A stretch of 7,842 nucleotides of DNA from an uncultured Lachnospiraceae bacterium (GCA_947177885.1 CAMWWF010000125.1:1-7842); one strand, 5' to 3'. Numbered from the stretch's first letter, positions 1 through 7,091 are shown. A program made the numbers and translations. The notes: a model not told the origin generated them from the letters alone.

Positions 1-13
1 TTTTCGTAATTCT

Positions 14-42
14 AATATATATCATTATGCATAAAATTGCAA
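14..42 (-). promoter_or_regulatory. Possible minus-strand promoter pointing off the left edge
   Basis: Read on the minus strand, TTGCAA (37-42) lies 17 bp before TATATT (14-19), a plausible -35/-10 pair. It would drive a divergent gene outside the window. The region is so A+T-rich that such matches arise by chance, so support is weak. Confidence 0.22.
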
Positions 43-67
43 CAAAATTTTAAAATATATTATGCAT
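24..67. repeat. Pair of 9-bp direct repeats, each containing a palindrome
   Basis: ATTATGCAT occurs at 24-32 and again at 59-67, so the copies start 35 bp apart. Each contains the perfect palindrome ATGCAT. The left copy lies inside the spacer of the possible minus-strand promoter, so the pair could be a tandem operator. Chance occurrence in A+T-rich DNA is a serious alternative. Confidence 0.35.
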
Positions 68-231
68 TTTGTAAATAAGTGCCAGATTGTTGAGCGTATT
101 TTTGTGGAAATTATTTTAATTTTCAGATATTATGATGTGACGCCGTTTTCCGTCCTGTAATATTTCTGATTCGTTTCCATGCAGACATGTCCGGATGATT
201 ATCACTATTTCCCATATTTATCATGTTTCTA

Positions 232-260
232 TTGCTTTTTTTTATGCCCTTCTGTATAAT
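232..260 (+). promoter_or_regulatory. Sigma-A-type promoter of the cellobiose phosphorylase gene
   Basis: TTGCTT (232-237) and a perfect TATAAT (255-260) are separated by the optimal 17 bp. Transcription would start near 267 and leave a leader of about 65 nt before the ATG at 334. This is the best -35/-10 pair in the upstream region and it is oriented toward the gene. Confidence 0.65.
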
Positions 261-280
261 TCCAATAAAGCATTTCAAAA

Positions 281-294
281 CTTAATCGTTTTCA
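281..294 (+). promoter_or_regulatory. cre-like site (candidate CcpA operator)
   Basis: CTTAATCGTTTTCA matches the Gram-positive cre consensus TGWNANCGNTNWCA at 12 of 14 positions. The central CG and the 3' CA are intact, and the mismatches are confined to the first two bases. It lies just downstream of the predicted transcription start, a position from which CcpA can block elongation. It also sits in a partial dyad with AAAAC and GTTTT arms at 277-292, so a LacI-family regulator specific for cellodextrins is an alternative. Catabolite control of a cellobiose-using enzyme would be expected, but binding is inferred only from sequence. Confidence 0.4.
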
Positions 295-333
295 TACCAT
301 ATCTCTATTAATCAGAAAACGGAGGATTACACT

Positions 334-2769
334 ATGAAATTCGGGTATTTCGATGATGTTAACCGGGAGTATGTCATTACCACTCCTAAAACGCCTCTGC
401 CTTGGATTAACTATCTTGGTTCGGGAGACTTTTTTACGCTTTTGTCCAATACTTGCGGTGGATATACCTTTTATAAGGATGCAAAGCTTCTCCGTCTGAC
501 CCGGTATCGTTACAATGATGTGCCCGGGGATGTAAACGGTAAATTCTTCTATATCAAAGATGGTGACACCATCTGGAATCCCGGATGGCAGCCCGTCAGG
601 ACAGAACTTGATTCCTATGAATGCCGGCACGGCATTGGTTACAGCCGCTTTACTTCTTCCAGGAACCGGCTGGAAACAGAACTTTTGATTTTTGTCCCCA
701 CAAAGGACAATTGTGAGATCAGCAAGCTGATCCTGACCAACCGTTCTGATTCCACAAAGGTCTTCTCCGTATTTTCCTATGTGGAGTGGTGCCTGTGGAA
801 TGCGGATGATGATATGAAGAACTTCCAGAGGAATTTAAACACCGGAGAAGTGGAGATAGATGGGTCCGCCATTTATCACAAGACGGAGTACCGCGAGCGC
901 AGAAATCATTATGCATTCTATTCCGTCAACGCCGAAATCGCAGGCTACGACACCAGCAGGGACGCTTTCCTGGGATCCTACCGTGGAACAGGTGATCCGG
1001 AGGCGGTGGAAAACGGCGCCTGTACAAACTCCGTGGCCAGCGGCTGGTCCCCCGTCGCGGCCCATCAGCTGAACGTGACGCTGGCTCCCGGCGAGAGCAA
1101 AACCTATATCTTTGTGCTGGGCTATATTGAGAATCTTCAAACTGAGAAATGGGAGTCCCCAGGCATTATTAACAAGAGACGCGCGCTGGAAATGCTGGCC
1201 AGGTACAACACCACGGAGGCCGTGGACAAAGCATTTGCGGAGTTACAGGATTACTGGCGGGCATTGCTCTCCAAATATACCGTACACTCCGGCATGGACA
1301 AGGTAAACCGCATGGTGAATATCTGGAATCAGTATCAGTGCATGGTTACTTTCAATATGTCCCGTTCCGCCTCTTACTACGAGTCCGGAATAGGCCGGGG
1401 CATGGGCTTCCGCGATTCCTGCCAGGATTTGCTTGGGTTCGTACATTTGATTCCCGACAGGGCGAGAGAGCGGATCCTTGATATCGCTTCCACGCAGCTT
1501 CAGGACGGCAGTGCCTATCATCAGTACCAGCCTCTGACCAAGAAAGGCAACTCCGACATAGGCAGTGGCTTCAATGACGATCCCCTGTGGCTTATTGCAG
1601 GTGTCAGCGCCTATGTACGTGAGACGGGAGACACCGCCATCCTTTCCCAGCCGGTTCCTTTTGATAATGACATGAGTGTCGCAACTCCCCTCATAGATCA
1701 TTTAAAGCGTTCGTTCAACTATACGCTGACTCACAGGGGACCTCATGGTCTGCCTCTGATCGGCCGCGCCGACTGGAATGACTGCCTGAATCTGAACTGC
1801 TTTTCCGAGCATCCCGGCGAATCATTCCAGACCTTTGGACCCAGCGAAGGTCCGGTGGCTGAATCTGTGTTTATAGCGGGTATGTTCGTGAAATATGGCG
1901 AAGAATATGCCCAGCTTTGTGAACTTATGGGCGACGAGGCGGAAGCCACACGTGCCCGCAGGGCAGTACAGGAAATGTATGATATCATTTTGAAAGACGG
2001 ATGGGACGGGGACTGGTTTGTGCGCGCCTATGACGCCAACGGTGACAAGGTGGGATCCAGAGAATGCAAGGAAGGACAGATTTACATTGAACCCCAGGGC
2101 TTCTGTGTGCTGGCCGGTGTGGGTGTGAAAGAAGGCCTGGCGGAGAAAGCCCTCAATTCTGTGAAAGAGCGTCTGGACACCAGGTATGGCGTCATGCTTC
2201 TTCAGCCTGCCTACACAGAATACCATCTGGAACTGGGCGAGGTCTCCTCCTATCCCCCGGGATACAAGGAAAACGCCGGAATCTTCTGCCACAGCAATCC
2301 CTGGGTATCCATTGCGGAAACTGTGCTGGGTCACGGTGACAGGGCCTTTGAGATTTACAAAAAGACCTGCCCTGCCTATGTGGAGGAAATCAGCGAGATT
2401 CACCGCACAGAGCCCTATGTGTATGCGCAGATGATCGCAGGTCGTGACGCTAAATTTCATGGAGAGGCCAAGAACAGTTGGCTTACCGGTACCGCGGCAT
2501 GGACCTTTGTCAATATTTCCCAGTACATTCTGGGCGTGTACCCTACTCATACAGGGCTGCTCGTCAATCCCTGTGTTCCCAAAGGCTTTGGCGACTTTAC
2601 CATAACACGTAAATTCCGTGGGGGAACTTATCATATCACCGTGCAGAATCCCAACAATGTGGAGAAAGGCGTTGTCGCCATGACTGTGGACGGAACGCCT
2701 GTGGAAGGCTGTGTGGTGCCTTATTTGCAGGACAGGGAACACTATGAGGTTGTGGTGACGATGGGCTGA
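334..2769 (+). CDS. cbp: Cellobiose phosphorylase (GH94)
   Basis: Cytoplasmic enzyme that cleaves cellobiose with inorganic phosphate to alpha-glucose 1-phosphate and glucose, saving ATP during cellulose or beta-glucan breakdown. The 811-residue product has the length of clostridial cellobiose phosphorylase and follows it from the N-terminal MKFGYFDD and PWINYLG segments (residues 1-29) to the C-terminal beta-sandwich. The (alpha/alpha)6 barrel carries the general-acid motif [10 protein letters not shown] (478-487; D483 probably catalytic, D480 the alternative). Phosphate-site motifs are GMGFRDS (356-362), FCHSNPW (651-657, H653) and WLTGTAAW (716-723, T718/G719). There is no signal peptide or membrane segment. 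The start is fixed by GGAGG at 321-325, 8 nt before the ATG. The gene appears monocistronic: 228 nt and a new promoter separate it from the next gene. Cellodextrin phosphorylase is less likely because that enzyme is usually much longer (close to 1000 residues). Confidence 0.95.
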   Translation: MKFGYFDDVNREYVITTPKTPLPWINYLGSGDFFTLLSNTCGGYTFYKDAKLLRLTRYRYNDVPGDVNGKFFYIKDGDTIWNPGWQPVRTELDSYECRHGIGYSRFTSSRNRLETELLIFVPTKDNCEISKLILTNRSDSTKVFSVFSYVEWCLWNADDDMKNFQRNLNTGEVEIDGSAIYHKTEYRERRNHYAFYSVNAEIAGYDTSRDAFLGSYRGTGDPEAVENGACTNSVASGWSPVAAHQLNVTLAPGESKTYIFVLGYIENLQTEKWESPGIINKRRALEMLARYNTTEAVDKAFAELQDYWRALLSKYTVHSGMDKVNRMVNIWNQYQCMVTFNMSRSASYYESGIGRGMGFRDSCQDLLGFVHLIPDRARERILDIASTQLQDGSAYHQYQPLTKKGNSDIGSGFNDDPLWLIAGVSAYVRETGDTAILSQPVPFDNDMSVATPLIDHLKRSFNYTLTHRGPHGLPLIGRADWNDCLNLNCFSEHPGESFQTFGPSEGPVAESVFIAGMFVKYGEEYAQLCELMGDEAEATRARRAVQEMYDIILKDGWDGDWFVRAYDANGDKVGSRECKEGQIYIEPQGFCVLAGVGVKEGLAEKALNSVKERLDTRYGVMLLQPAYTEYHLELGEVSSYPPGYKENAGIFCHSNPWVSIAETVLGHGDRAFEIYKKTCPAYVEEISEIHRTEPYVYAQMIAGRDAKFHGEAKNSWLTGTAAWTFVNISQYILGVYPTHTGLLVNPCVPKGFGDFTITRKFRGGTYHITVQNPNNVEKGVVAMTVDGTPVEGCVVPYLQDREHYEVVVTMG

Positions 2770-2771
2770 AC

Positions 2772-2794
2772 CCGCGTGCGGTACAGTAACGCGG
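2772..2794 (+). repeat. Short inverted repeat just after the phosphorylase stop codon
   Basis: CCGCGT (2772-2777) can pair with ACGCGG (2789-2794) across an 11-nt loop, starting 2 nt after the stop codon. It is followed by CAAAAATAATT rather than a run of T, so it is not a canonical intrinsic terminator. It might stabilise the transcript's 3' end or be fortuitous. No better terminator was found between 2770 and 2912. Confidence 0.3.
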
Positions 2795-2912
2795 CAAAAA
2801 TAATTGCTGCAAAAGCAAAATCCCGGGAAACTTTAAGGCTGTAGCGATCTCCAATGCGCTGCATATATCGAACCGGAAAAGCCCTGGCAGAGACAATCTT
2901 TTGCGGATCGCA

Positions 2913-2940
2913 TTGACAGTGCGGTATATTCTGGTAGAAT
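2913..2940 (+). promoter_or_regulatory. Strong extended -10 promoter for the M20/XRE/ankyrin gene cluster
   Basis: A perfect -35 box TTGACA (2913-2918) is followed after 16 bp by TAGAAT (2935-2940). The TGG at 2932-2934 supplies the TGn extended -10 element. The expected start is near 2947, about 50 nt before the ATG at 2998. It is the strongest-looking promoter in the window, and no comparable one was seen further down the cluster, so it probably also transcribes the regulator and the ankyrin genes. Confidence 0.75.
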
Positions 2941-2954
2941 CATAAATACATAAC

Positions 2955-2968
2955 GAAACACATGTTTC
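2955..2968. promoter_or_regulatory. 14-bp operator-like dyad in the cluster leader
   Basis: GAAACA (2955-2960) and TGTTTC (2963-2968) form perfect 6-bp arms around a 2-bp centre. The dyad sits at about +9 to +22 of the predicted transcript, where a dimeric repressor would block initiation or early elongation. The XRE-type protein encoded at 3616-3966 is the obvious candidate ligand, which would make the cluster autoregulated. That pairing is inference. With only a 2-nt centre the sequence cannot form a good RNA hairpin, which favours a DNA-level role. Confidence 0.4.
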
Positions 2969-2997
2969 CGGTTTTATGATGAAAAGGAGGCAGAATT

Positions 2998-3555
2998 ATG
3001 GATCTTTATGAAAGGGCGCTGGAATTGCGCGAGGAGACGGTCGCCCATTGCCGCTGGCTGCATAAAAATGCGGAGGCAGGTCTGCAGATGCCGAAAGGGC
3101 AGAGCTATGTCATGGAGCAGCTGAGAGGATACGACCTGGATCCGCATCCCTGTGGGCATGGAGTGACCGCAGAGCCGGGCAGGGAAGGGGGAAGAACCAT
3201 CCTGCTCCGTGCGGATATGGATGCGTTGCCCATGCCGGAGGAAAGCGGCGAAAGCTTTGCCTGTCCGACCGGTACGGAGGCTCATGCCTGTGGACATGAT
3301 CTTCATGCAGCCATGCTGCTGACAGCGGCGAAGATGCTGAAAGAAAAGGAAACCGTGTTGTCCGGCAGAGTACGTTTTATGTTCCGGCCTGCGGAGGAAA
3401 CTTTTGAGGGCGCAAAGGACGAGATGGCAGGATATATGGATGAGCGGGGCGATGCCCCTGCCCACAATCCAAAGGTTCAGTTCAATGAGGATGTCTGTCC
3501 GATCGGCTCCGCCTGTCTGGCGCACTGCGCGGTCCGCTGGCTGGAAGAACATTAG
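2998..3555 (+). pseudogene. M20-family amidohydrolase with a large in-frame internal deletion
   Basis: Intact members (M20D: hippurate hydrolase, N-acyl-amino-acid or IAA-amino-acid amidohydrolase type) are metal-dependent hydrolases of about 390 residues that remove acyl groups from amino acids. This reading frame has 185. Residues 1 to about 142 are a normal N-terminal part, with RADMDALP (71-78), ACGHDLHAA (97-105; metal ligands C98 and H100) and RPAEETFEGAK (130-140; E133/E134). From about residue 144 it jumps to the family's C-terminal segment: DERG, HNPKVQFNEDVCPIG with metal ligand H156, then a normal end in RWLEEH. Roughly 200 residues are missing, including the dimerisation or lid domain and its histidine, so hydrolase activity is very unlikely. 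The strong promoter and a perfect SD (AAGGAGG at 2984-2990, 7 nt before ATG) are kept, and there is no stop or frameshift, so a protein is probably still made. The loss is either recent decay or a retained leader role for the genes behind it. Confidence 0.85.
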
Positions 3556-3615
3556 AGCGTGTTTGAAAAGGATTTTTCCGGGACGCACACCTCGAGGAAA
3601 GCAGAGGATATAAGT

Positions 3616-3966
3616 ATGGAAACCACACTGTCAGGACATGACCGGAAGAAAAAGAAATTTCCCCTGATCGATACACATAACACAGGCCGCAATATCAAAT
3701 GTATCATGCAAATGAGAGGAATGACGGTCAAGGATGTTCAGGAGTATCTGGAACTGGCCGCCCCGCAAAGTATTTACCATTGGTTTGCGGGAAGATGTCT
3801 TCCGACGGTAGATAATCTGTATGCGTTGAGTGAGTTATTCTGTGTTCCGATGGATGTGCTGGTATGCGGGAACAGAGAAAAAGAATTTTACTTTTGCCAT
3901 CATCCCACATATTATCGCTTCATTGTGTATTATAAGAAATGTCTGGAGTTTAAGATGACGGGATAA
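3616..3966 (+). CDS. Small XRE/Cro-type helix-turn-helix protein
   Basis: A 116-residue predicted DNA-binding protein. Residues 22-85 fit the five-helix Cro/C1 fold: TGRNIKCIMQMRGMTVKDVQEYL contributes helices 1-2 (given here as positions 23-45), the recognition part is around QSIYHWFAGRCLPTVDNL (51-68), and LSELFCVPMDVLVCG (71-85) closes the domain. The N-terminus is basic (KKKK at 11-14). The tail (86-116) is aromatic and contains CHH (94-96). Six cysteines (29, 61, 76, 84, 94, 109) are many for this size. The ATG at 3616 is preferred because AGAGG (3603-3607) lies 8 nt upstream; an in-frame GTG at 3559 would add 19 residues but has no SD. The gene starts 60 nt after the M20 remnant, with a 60-nt gap before the next start, so it is probably cotranscribed. 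It is a likely regulator of its own cluster; the target is unknown. Confidence 0.8.
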   Translation: METTLSGHDRKKKKFPLIDTHNTGRNIKCIMQMRGMTVKDVQEYLELAAPQSIYHWFAGRCLPTVDNLYALSELFCVPMDVLVCGNREKEFYFCHHPTYYRFIVYYKKCLEFKMTG

Positions 3967-4015
3967 CGACAAGGTGAAAATGTTTGATATATAAGAGGCT
4001 GCCGTATGGCAGAAC

Positions 4016-4021
4016 AGGAGG
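4016..4021 (+). promoter_or_regulatory. Consensus SD that decides the start of the first ankyrin gene
   Basis: AGGAGG at 4016-4021 lies 5 nt before the ATG at 4027. An upstream in-frame ATG at 4006 has only AAGAGG (3993-3998) with a 7-nt spacer and would add seven residues. The stronger SD and the usual MEKLLL-type ankyrin cap favour 4027, but both starts remain possible. Confidence 0.6.
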
Positions 4022-4026
4022 GAAAA

Positions 4027-5001
4027 ATGGAGAAACTGTTATTGAAAGCATGTCAGAACGGTCAAAAAGGGGTAGTGATGACATTCTTGAAAAAGGAAGG
4101 GATCAATGTGAACGCGGTGGATGAGCAGGGGCTTGCGCCGATCCACTATGCCTGCAATAAGGGGTACAGGGACATTGTAAAAATGCTGCTGGAAAAGGAA
4201 GCGGATGTGAATCTGATATCCAATACCAGTGTCACCCCGCTCCACATGGCGGTAAAGTCGGGAAATAAGGAGATCATAAGGCTGCTGATGGATGCCGGAG
4301 CAGATATTGACGCCACGGATCGGAACGGAAAGACGCCCCTGATCTATGCGGTGGAGGCAAGGAAAGTGGAGGCGGCCAAATATCTGATGGAGATGGGAGC
4401 GGACATTTCCGTTATGGACAATGAGAATCACACGGCGCTGGATTACGCCAATGCCCTGGGACTGGTACAGCTGATCGAGAGTATGTCAAAGGAAAGTGCG
4501 GGGAATACGGACGCTTACGGCAATACCCCGCTCCATCAGGCCTGCTATAACGGGCAGGGAGAGGTGGTAAAGGCGATGCTGGCAAAGGGTGATATGGATA
4601 TCAATGCCCGCAATGACAATAAGCATACGCCCCTCTATGTGGCGGTAGCGGAGGATAATCTTCTGATCGCGGAGCTGCTGCTGGAGGTGGGAGCCGATCC
4701 CAATATCAGCGGGGATAACGGATATGCCCCACTGCACATGGCTGCGGGAAACAGGAATGAGCACCTTGTCCGGAAACTGCTGGAGAAAGGCGCCCGCGTC
4801 AATGAGCGGGACGAGGACGGTGAGACGGCGCTGATCATTGCCGCGAGAAAGGGCAGCAACTATATCGTGGAAGCATTGCTCGAAAAAGGTGCGGATGTCA
4901 CCTATGCGGACCTGGCGGAGCATACGGCCCTCTATTATGCAACGGAAGCCGGCAGCAATGACATCGTGGAGAAGCTGCTTATGGCAGGAGCGGAGAAGTA
5001 A
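4027..5001 (+). CDS. Ankyrin-repeat protein, 324 residues
   Basis: The protein consists almost only of ankyrin repeats of about 33 residues, which stack into a solenoid that binds other proteins. Repeats, approximately: cap 3-32, then 33-65, 66-98, 99-131, a shortened unit 132-160, and 163-197, 198-229, 230-262, 263-295, 296-324. Canonical TPLH-type helices are visible (for example TPLHMAV at 70-76 and APLHMAA at 234-240), as are GADxN turns. The shortened fifth unit (LGLVQLIESMSKESAGN) may put a kink between an N-terminal and a C-terminal block. There is no signal peptide, membrane segment or catalytic domain, so a cytoplasmic binding or inhibitor role is most likely; the partner is unknown. 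The stop is 35 nt before the next gene's start, consistent with cotranslation in one operon. If the ATG at 4006 is used the protein has 331 residues. Confidence 0.9.
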   Translation: MEKLLLKACQNGQKGVVMTFLKKEGINVNAVDEQGLAPIHYACNKGYRDIVKMLLEKEADVNLISNTSVTPLHMAVKSGNKEIIRLLMDAGADIDATDRNGKTPLIYAVEARKVEAAKYLMEMGADISVMDNENHTALDYANALGLVQLIESMSKESAGNTDAYGNTPLHQACYNGQGEVVKAMLAKGDMDINARNDNKHTPLYVAVAEDNLLIAELLLEVGADPNISGDNGYAPLHMAAGNRNEHLVRKLLEKGARVNERDEDGETALIIAARKGSNYIVEALLEKGADVTYADLAEHTALYYATEAGSNDIVEKLLMAGAEK

Positions 5002-5026
5002 GCTTAACGCAGCAAAGCTGTGACAT

Positions 5027-5031
5027 GGAGG
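5027..5031 (+). promoter_or_regulatory. SD that decides the start of the second ankyrin gene
   Basis: GGAGG at 5027-5031 lies 5 nt before the ATG at 5037. The in-frame ATG at 5025 overlaps this SD and has no SD of its own, so the longer reading (four extra residues, MEVS) is probably an artefact. Confidence 0.75.
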
Positions 5032-5036
5032 TTAGT

Positions 5037-7091
5037 ATGAATACAGTAGAATTGGCAAAGACGCTGGGCTCTTCCATCGGAAGCAGCCAGTACAAATATA
5101 TTCCCTGGTGGGAAGGTGATTTCGATGAGGACAGATACCGTTACAATCTGTTCAAGGAGCAGGAAATACAGGAAGCGGAATCCTGCATCGCGAAATGCGG
5201 CAGTGAGGAACTGAGCGATACTTCGGGAAATGGGGGAATGTCCCTTTTCCATCTCCTTGTATGGCATAATTTTTACGATGCGGTTCAGGCGATCCTTCAG
5301 GAAGAAAAAGCGGATGTCAATATAACGGACGGCAAAGACAGAGGGCTGACGCCCCTCATGCTGGCGTGCTGCAGGAGTAATCTTGCCATGGTGAAGCTTC
5401 TGCTGGAGCATGGCGCCGACGGGGCGCAGTGCGATGCGGCGGGGCGGAACGGATACCATTATCTCGGGCATCCCTACATAGAAGGACTGCAGAACGGTTA
5501 CGAATGCAAGCGGCACAGCATGGACCAGAGAGAAGCCATTGCCCGCCTGCTTGCAGAAGGCATTAATGGAAAGGACGGGGACGGACTGACGCCCTTTGCG
5601 CTGATGCTGCAGGACCGGAATTCCTCCTGTTCCTGGGCGCTGACGAAAGTGTTTTTGGAAAAGGGCGCGGAGACGGACGATGTGGATGAAAAGGGGAATT
5701 CCCTTCTGCTGACCGCTATCCATAACGGCCATATGACGGCGGCGCTTTGTCTTGCCCGGTGCGAGGGGCTGGTGAATCAGGCAAATGCGGACGGGGAGAC
5801 ACCCATGCAGGCAGCGGAGAAAATGTATAATGAGGGACTCTGCATGGCGTTAAAGGATGCCGGTGCGGAGGAGGACTGCCCGGCGGCCCGTATGGATATG
5901 GCGAATCTGAGCCGGATCACAGGAAATGCTTTTGCCGGTGTATCCGACGATGATAAGGATAAGATCAGCATTGCCCTTTACCTTTTGAAAAAGCTGATCT
6001 CCAGAATGGATACGGATGATGACGATGATATGGATTATCTTTCGCGGGTCATGCACAATGCCCTGATACATGATGACAAAGGCGAGGTTCTTGACATATG
6101 CCGGGATGCGGGCATTGACTTCACGGCCCCCATCCACAGCGGCGGCACGGTATTCTGCCTGCGTGACAAGTGTCTTGACAGCAATTACGGCGTGAGGGTG
6201 ATCCGTAAATTCATGGAATACGGCATTGATATGGATGCGGCAGCGGTGAAAGGGATGACTCCCGCAGCTGTGGTGGCTTCCGGGAAGCCGAAGATTATGA
6301 TGTTCAGCAGGAAAAAAGACGATTATTTTGAGAAAGCGGCGGAATTCTTTTCCAGAGAATCCATGGAACAGCGGGACAATTCCGGTATGGCGGCGGTACA
6401 CTGGGCTGCCGGGAACGGTCATCTGGAAATGCTCCGGGTCATGATCGAAAAGGGCGTGGATGTGAACCTGACTCAGGACCTGCCCGCAGAGGCCGGGAAT
6501 ACGCCCCTCCACATTGCCTGCATTTACGGCAGGGGAGAGATCGTGAAGCTTTTGGAGGCTTCCGGTGCGGACAGCTCACTGCAGAATGTAAACGGCGAGC
6601 TCCCGGCCCATCACGCGGTCATGAAAAAGAAGTTCGGCGGGGATCTGCAGTCCGGAGAGAGAGCCGGGGTGCTTAAAGCGTTGAAAACTCTGGACGGAGC
6701 ACGGAACGATGGGAAAACTCCCCTTATGCTGCTGCAGTACCTTAATCTGAATGCCACCCGTGAGCTTCTGCCCATCTTTCTGGAAAGGGGCGTAAATGTA
6801 AATGCTGCGGACAATGACGGCAATACGGCGCTGATCCTCAATACGAAGGAGCAGTGCTACAAGGATGTCATAAAGGAGCTGATCCGTGCCGGAGCGGATG
6901 TCAACATGGAGGACAATGCGGGAAATACGGCGCTGTATTACGCTTTGAAATACGGCAATCAGGAGGTGGCGCGTTTCCTGATCAAGAAGGGCGCGGACTA
7001 CAACCATACCAACAATAAGGGCGAAAGCGCCGTGCAGGTGGCAGCAGAAAAAGGATATGACACTGTGCTGGAGCTGATGACGGATATCTGA
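5037..7091 (+). CDS. Large ankyrin-repeat protein, 684 residues
   Basis: Cytoplasmic protein with two ankyrin blocks. Residues 1-60 are not ankyrin: they hold an aromatic and acidic stretch (YKYIPWWEGDFDEDRYRY, 19-36) and a helix around 38-56. Block one covers about 66-279, with clear repeats at 66-98, 101-134, 181-215, 217-250 and 251-279. The unit at 136-177 carries an insertion (HYLGHPYIEGLQNGYECKRH). A middle part (280-445) has only degenerate repeats and two acidic patches (SDDDKDK at 303-309, DTDDDDDMD at 325-333). Block two covers about 447-684, with repeats at 447-478, 485-516, 518-556 (insertion), 557-591, 593-626, 627-659 and a C-cap. No enzyme domain, signal peptide or membrane segment is visible. 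It follows the smaller ankyrin gene by 35 nt, suggesting partners or functional relatives. Possible roles include toxin immunity, enzyme inhibition or scaffolding; none is shown by the sequence. Confidence 0.9.
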   Translation: MNTVELAKTLGSSIGSSQYKYIPWWEGDFDEDRYRYNLFKEQEIQEAESCIAKCGSEELSDTSGNGGMSLFHLLVWHNFYDAVQAILQEEKADVNITDGKDRGLTPLMLACCRSNLAMVKLLLEHGADGAQCDAAGRNGYHYLGHPYIEGLQNGYECKRHSMDQREAIARLLAEGINGKDGDGLTPFALMLQDRNSSCSWALTKVFLEKGAETDDVDEKGNSLLLTAIHNGHMTAALCLARCEGLVNQANADGETPMQAAEKMYNEGLCMALKDAGAEEDCPAARMDMANLSRITGNAFAGVSDDDKDKISIALYLLKKLISRMDTDDDDDMDYLSRVMHNALIHDDKGEVLDICRDAGIDFTAPIHSGGTVFCLRDKCLDSNYGVRVIRKFMEYGIDMDAAAVKGMTPAAVVASGKPKIMMFSRKKDDYFEKAAEFFSRESMEQRDNSGMAAVHWAAGNGHLEMLRVMIEKGVDVNLTQDLPAEAGNTPLHIACIYGRGEIVKLLEASGADSSLQNVNGELPAHHAVMKKKFGGDLQSGERAGVLKALKTLDGARNDGKTPLMLLQYLNLNATRELLPIFLERGVNVNAADNDGNTALILNTKEQCYKDVIKELIRAGADVNMEDNAGNTALYYALKYGNQEVARFLIKKGADYNHTNNKGESAVQVAAEKGYDTVLELMTDI

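Larger units (their letters stand above)
1..333. other. A+T-rich intergenic control region upstream of the cellobiose phosphorylase gene
   Basis: No ORF here has an SD site or a recognisable product. The first 120 bases are very A+T-rich and contain a 9-bp direct repeat. The right half holds the probable promoter and a cre-like site of the downstream gene. The only overlapping open frame on the minus strand reaches into the phosphorylase gene and is its antisense shadow. Because the nearest gene to the left is not in the window, this is probably a divergent or upstream-terminated intergenic region. Confidence 0.7.

Noticed and set aside
1822..2742. 306-codon open frame on the minus strand
   Set aside because: It lies entirely antisense to the cellobiose phosphorylase gene, has no recognisable domain, and its reading comes from the codon bias of the plus-strand gene.
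2790..2945. Open plus-strand frame of 51 codons in the gap before the M20 gene
   Set aside because: It has no ATG, GTG or TTG with an SD in a suitable place and overlaps the -35/-10 promoter; the translated residues match nothing I recognise.
3559..3615. Extension of the regulator gene to a GTG start
   Set aside because: No SD precedes the GTG, while the ATG at 3616 has AGAGG at an 8-nt spacing; the extra 19 residues are not part of the helix-turn-helix domain.
5001..5019. AGCTT/AAGCT inverted repeat between the ankyrin genes
   Set aside because: Only 5 bp of stem with a 9-nt loop and no T run; too weak to call a terminator or attenuator.
5004..5732. Minus-strand frame of 242 codons, and similar ones across both ankyrin genes
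   Set aside because: Antisense shadows of G+C-rich coding sequence; the products are low in family-like motifs and the plus-strand repeats explain the DNA.
5955..6035. Acidic Asp-rich run in the second ankyrin protein read as a calcium-binding or low-complexity expansion
   Set aside because: The spacing of acidic residues does not match an EF-hand or RTX loop and the codons alternate GAT/GAC, so it is neither a clear motif nor a simple repeat expansion.
4027..7091. Tandem DNA repeats or a CRISPR-like array
   Set aside because: The periodicity of about 99 nt is the ankyrin protein repeat; units differ strongly at the DNA level and there are no identical repeats with unique spacers.
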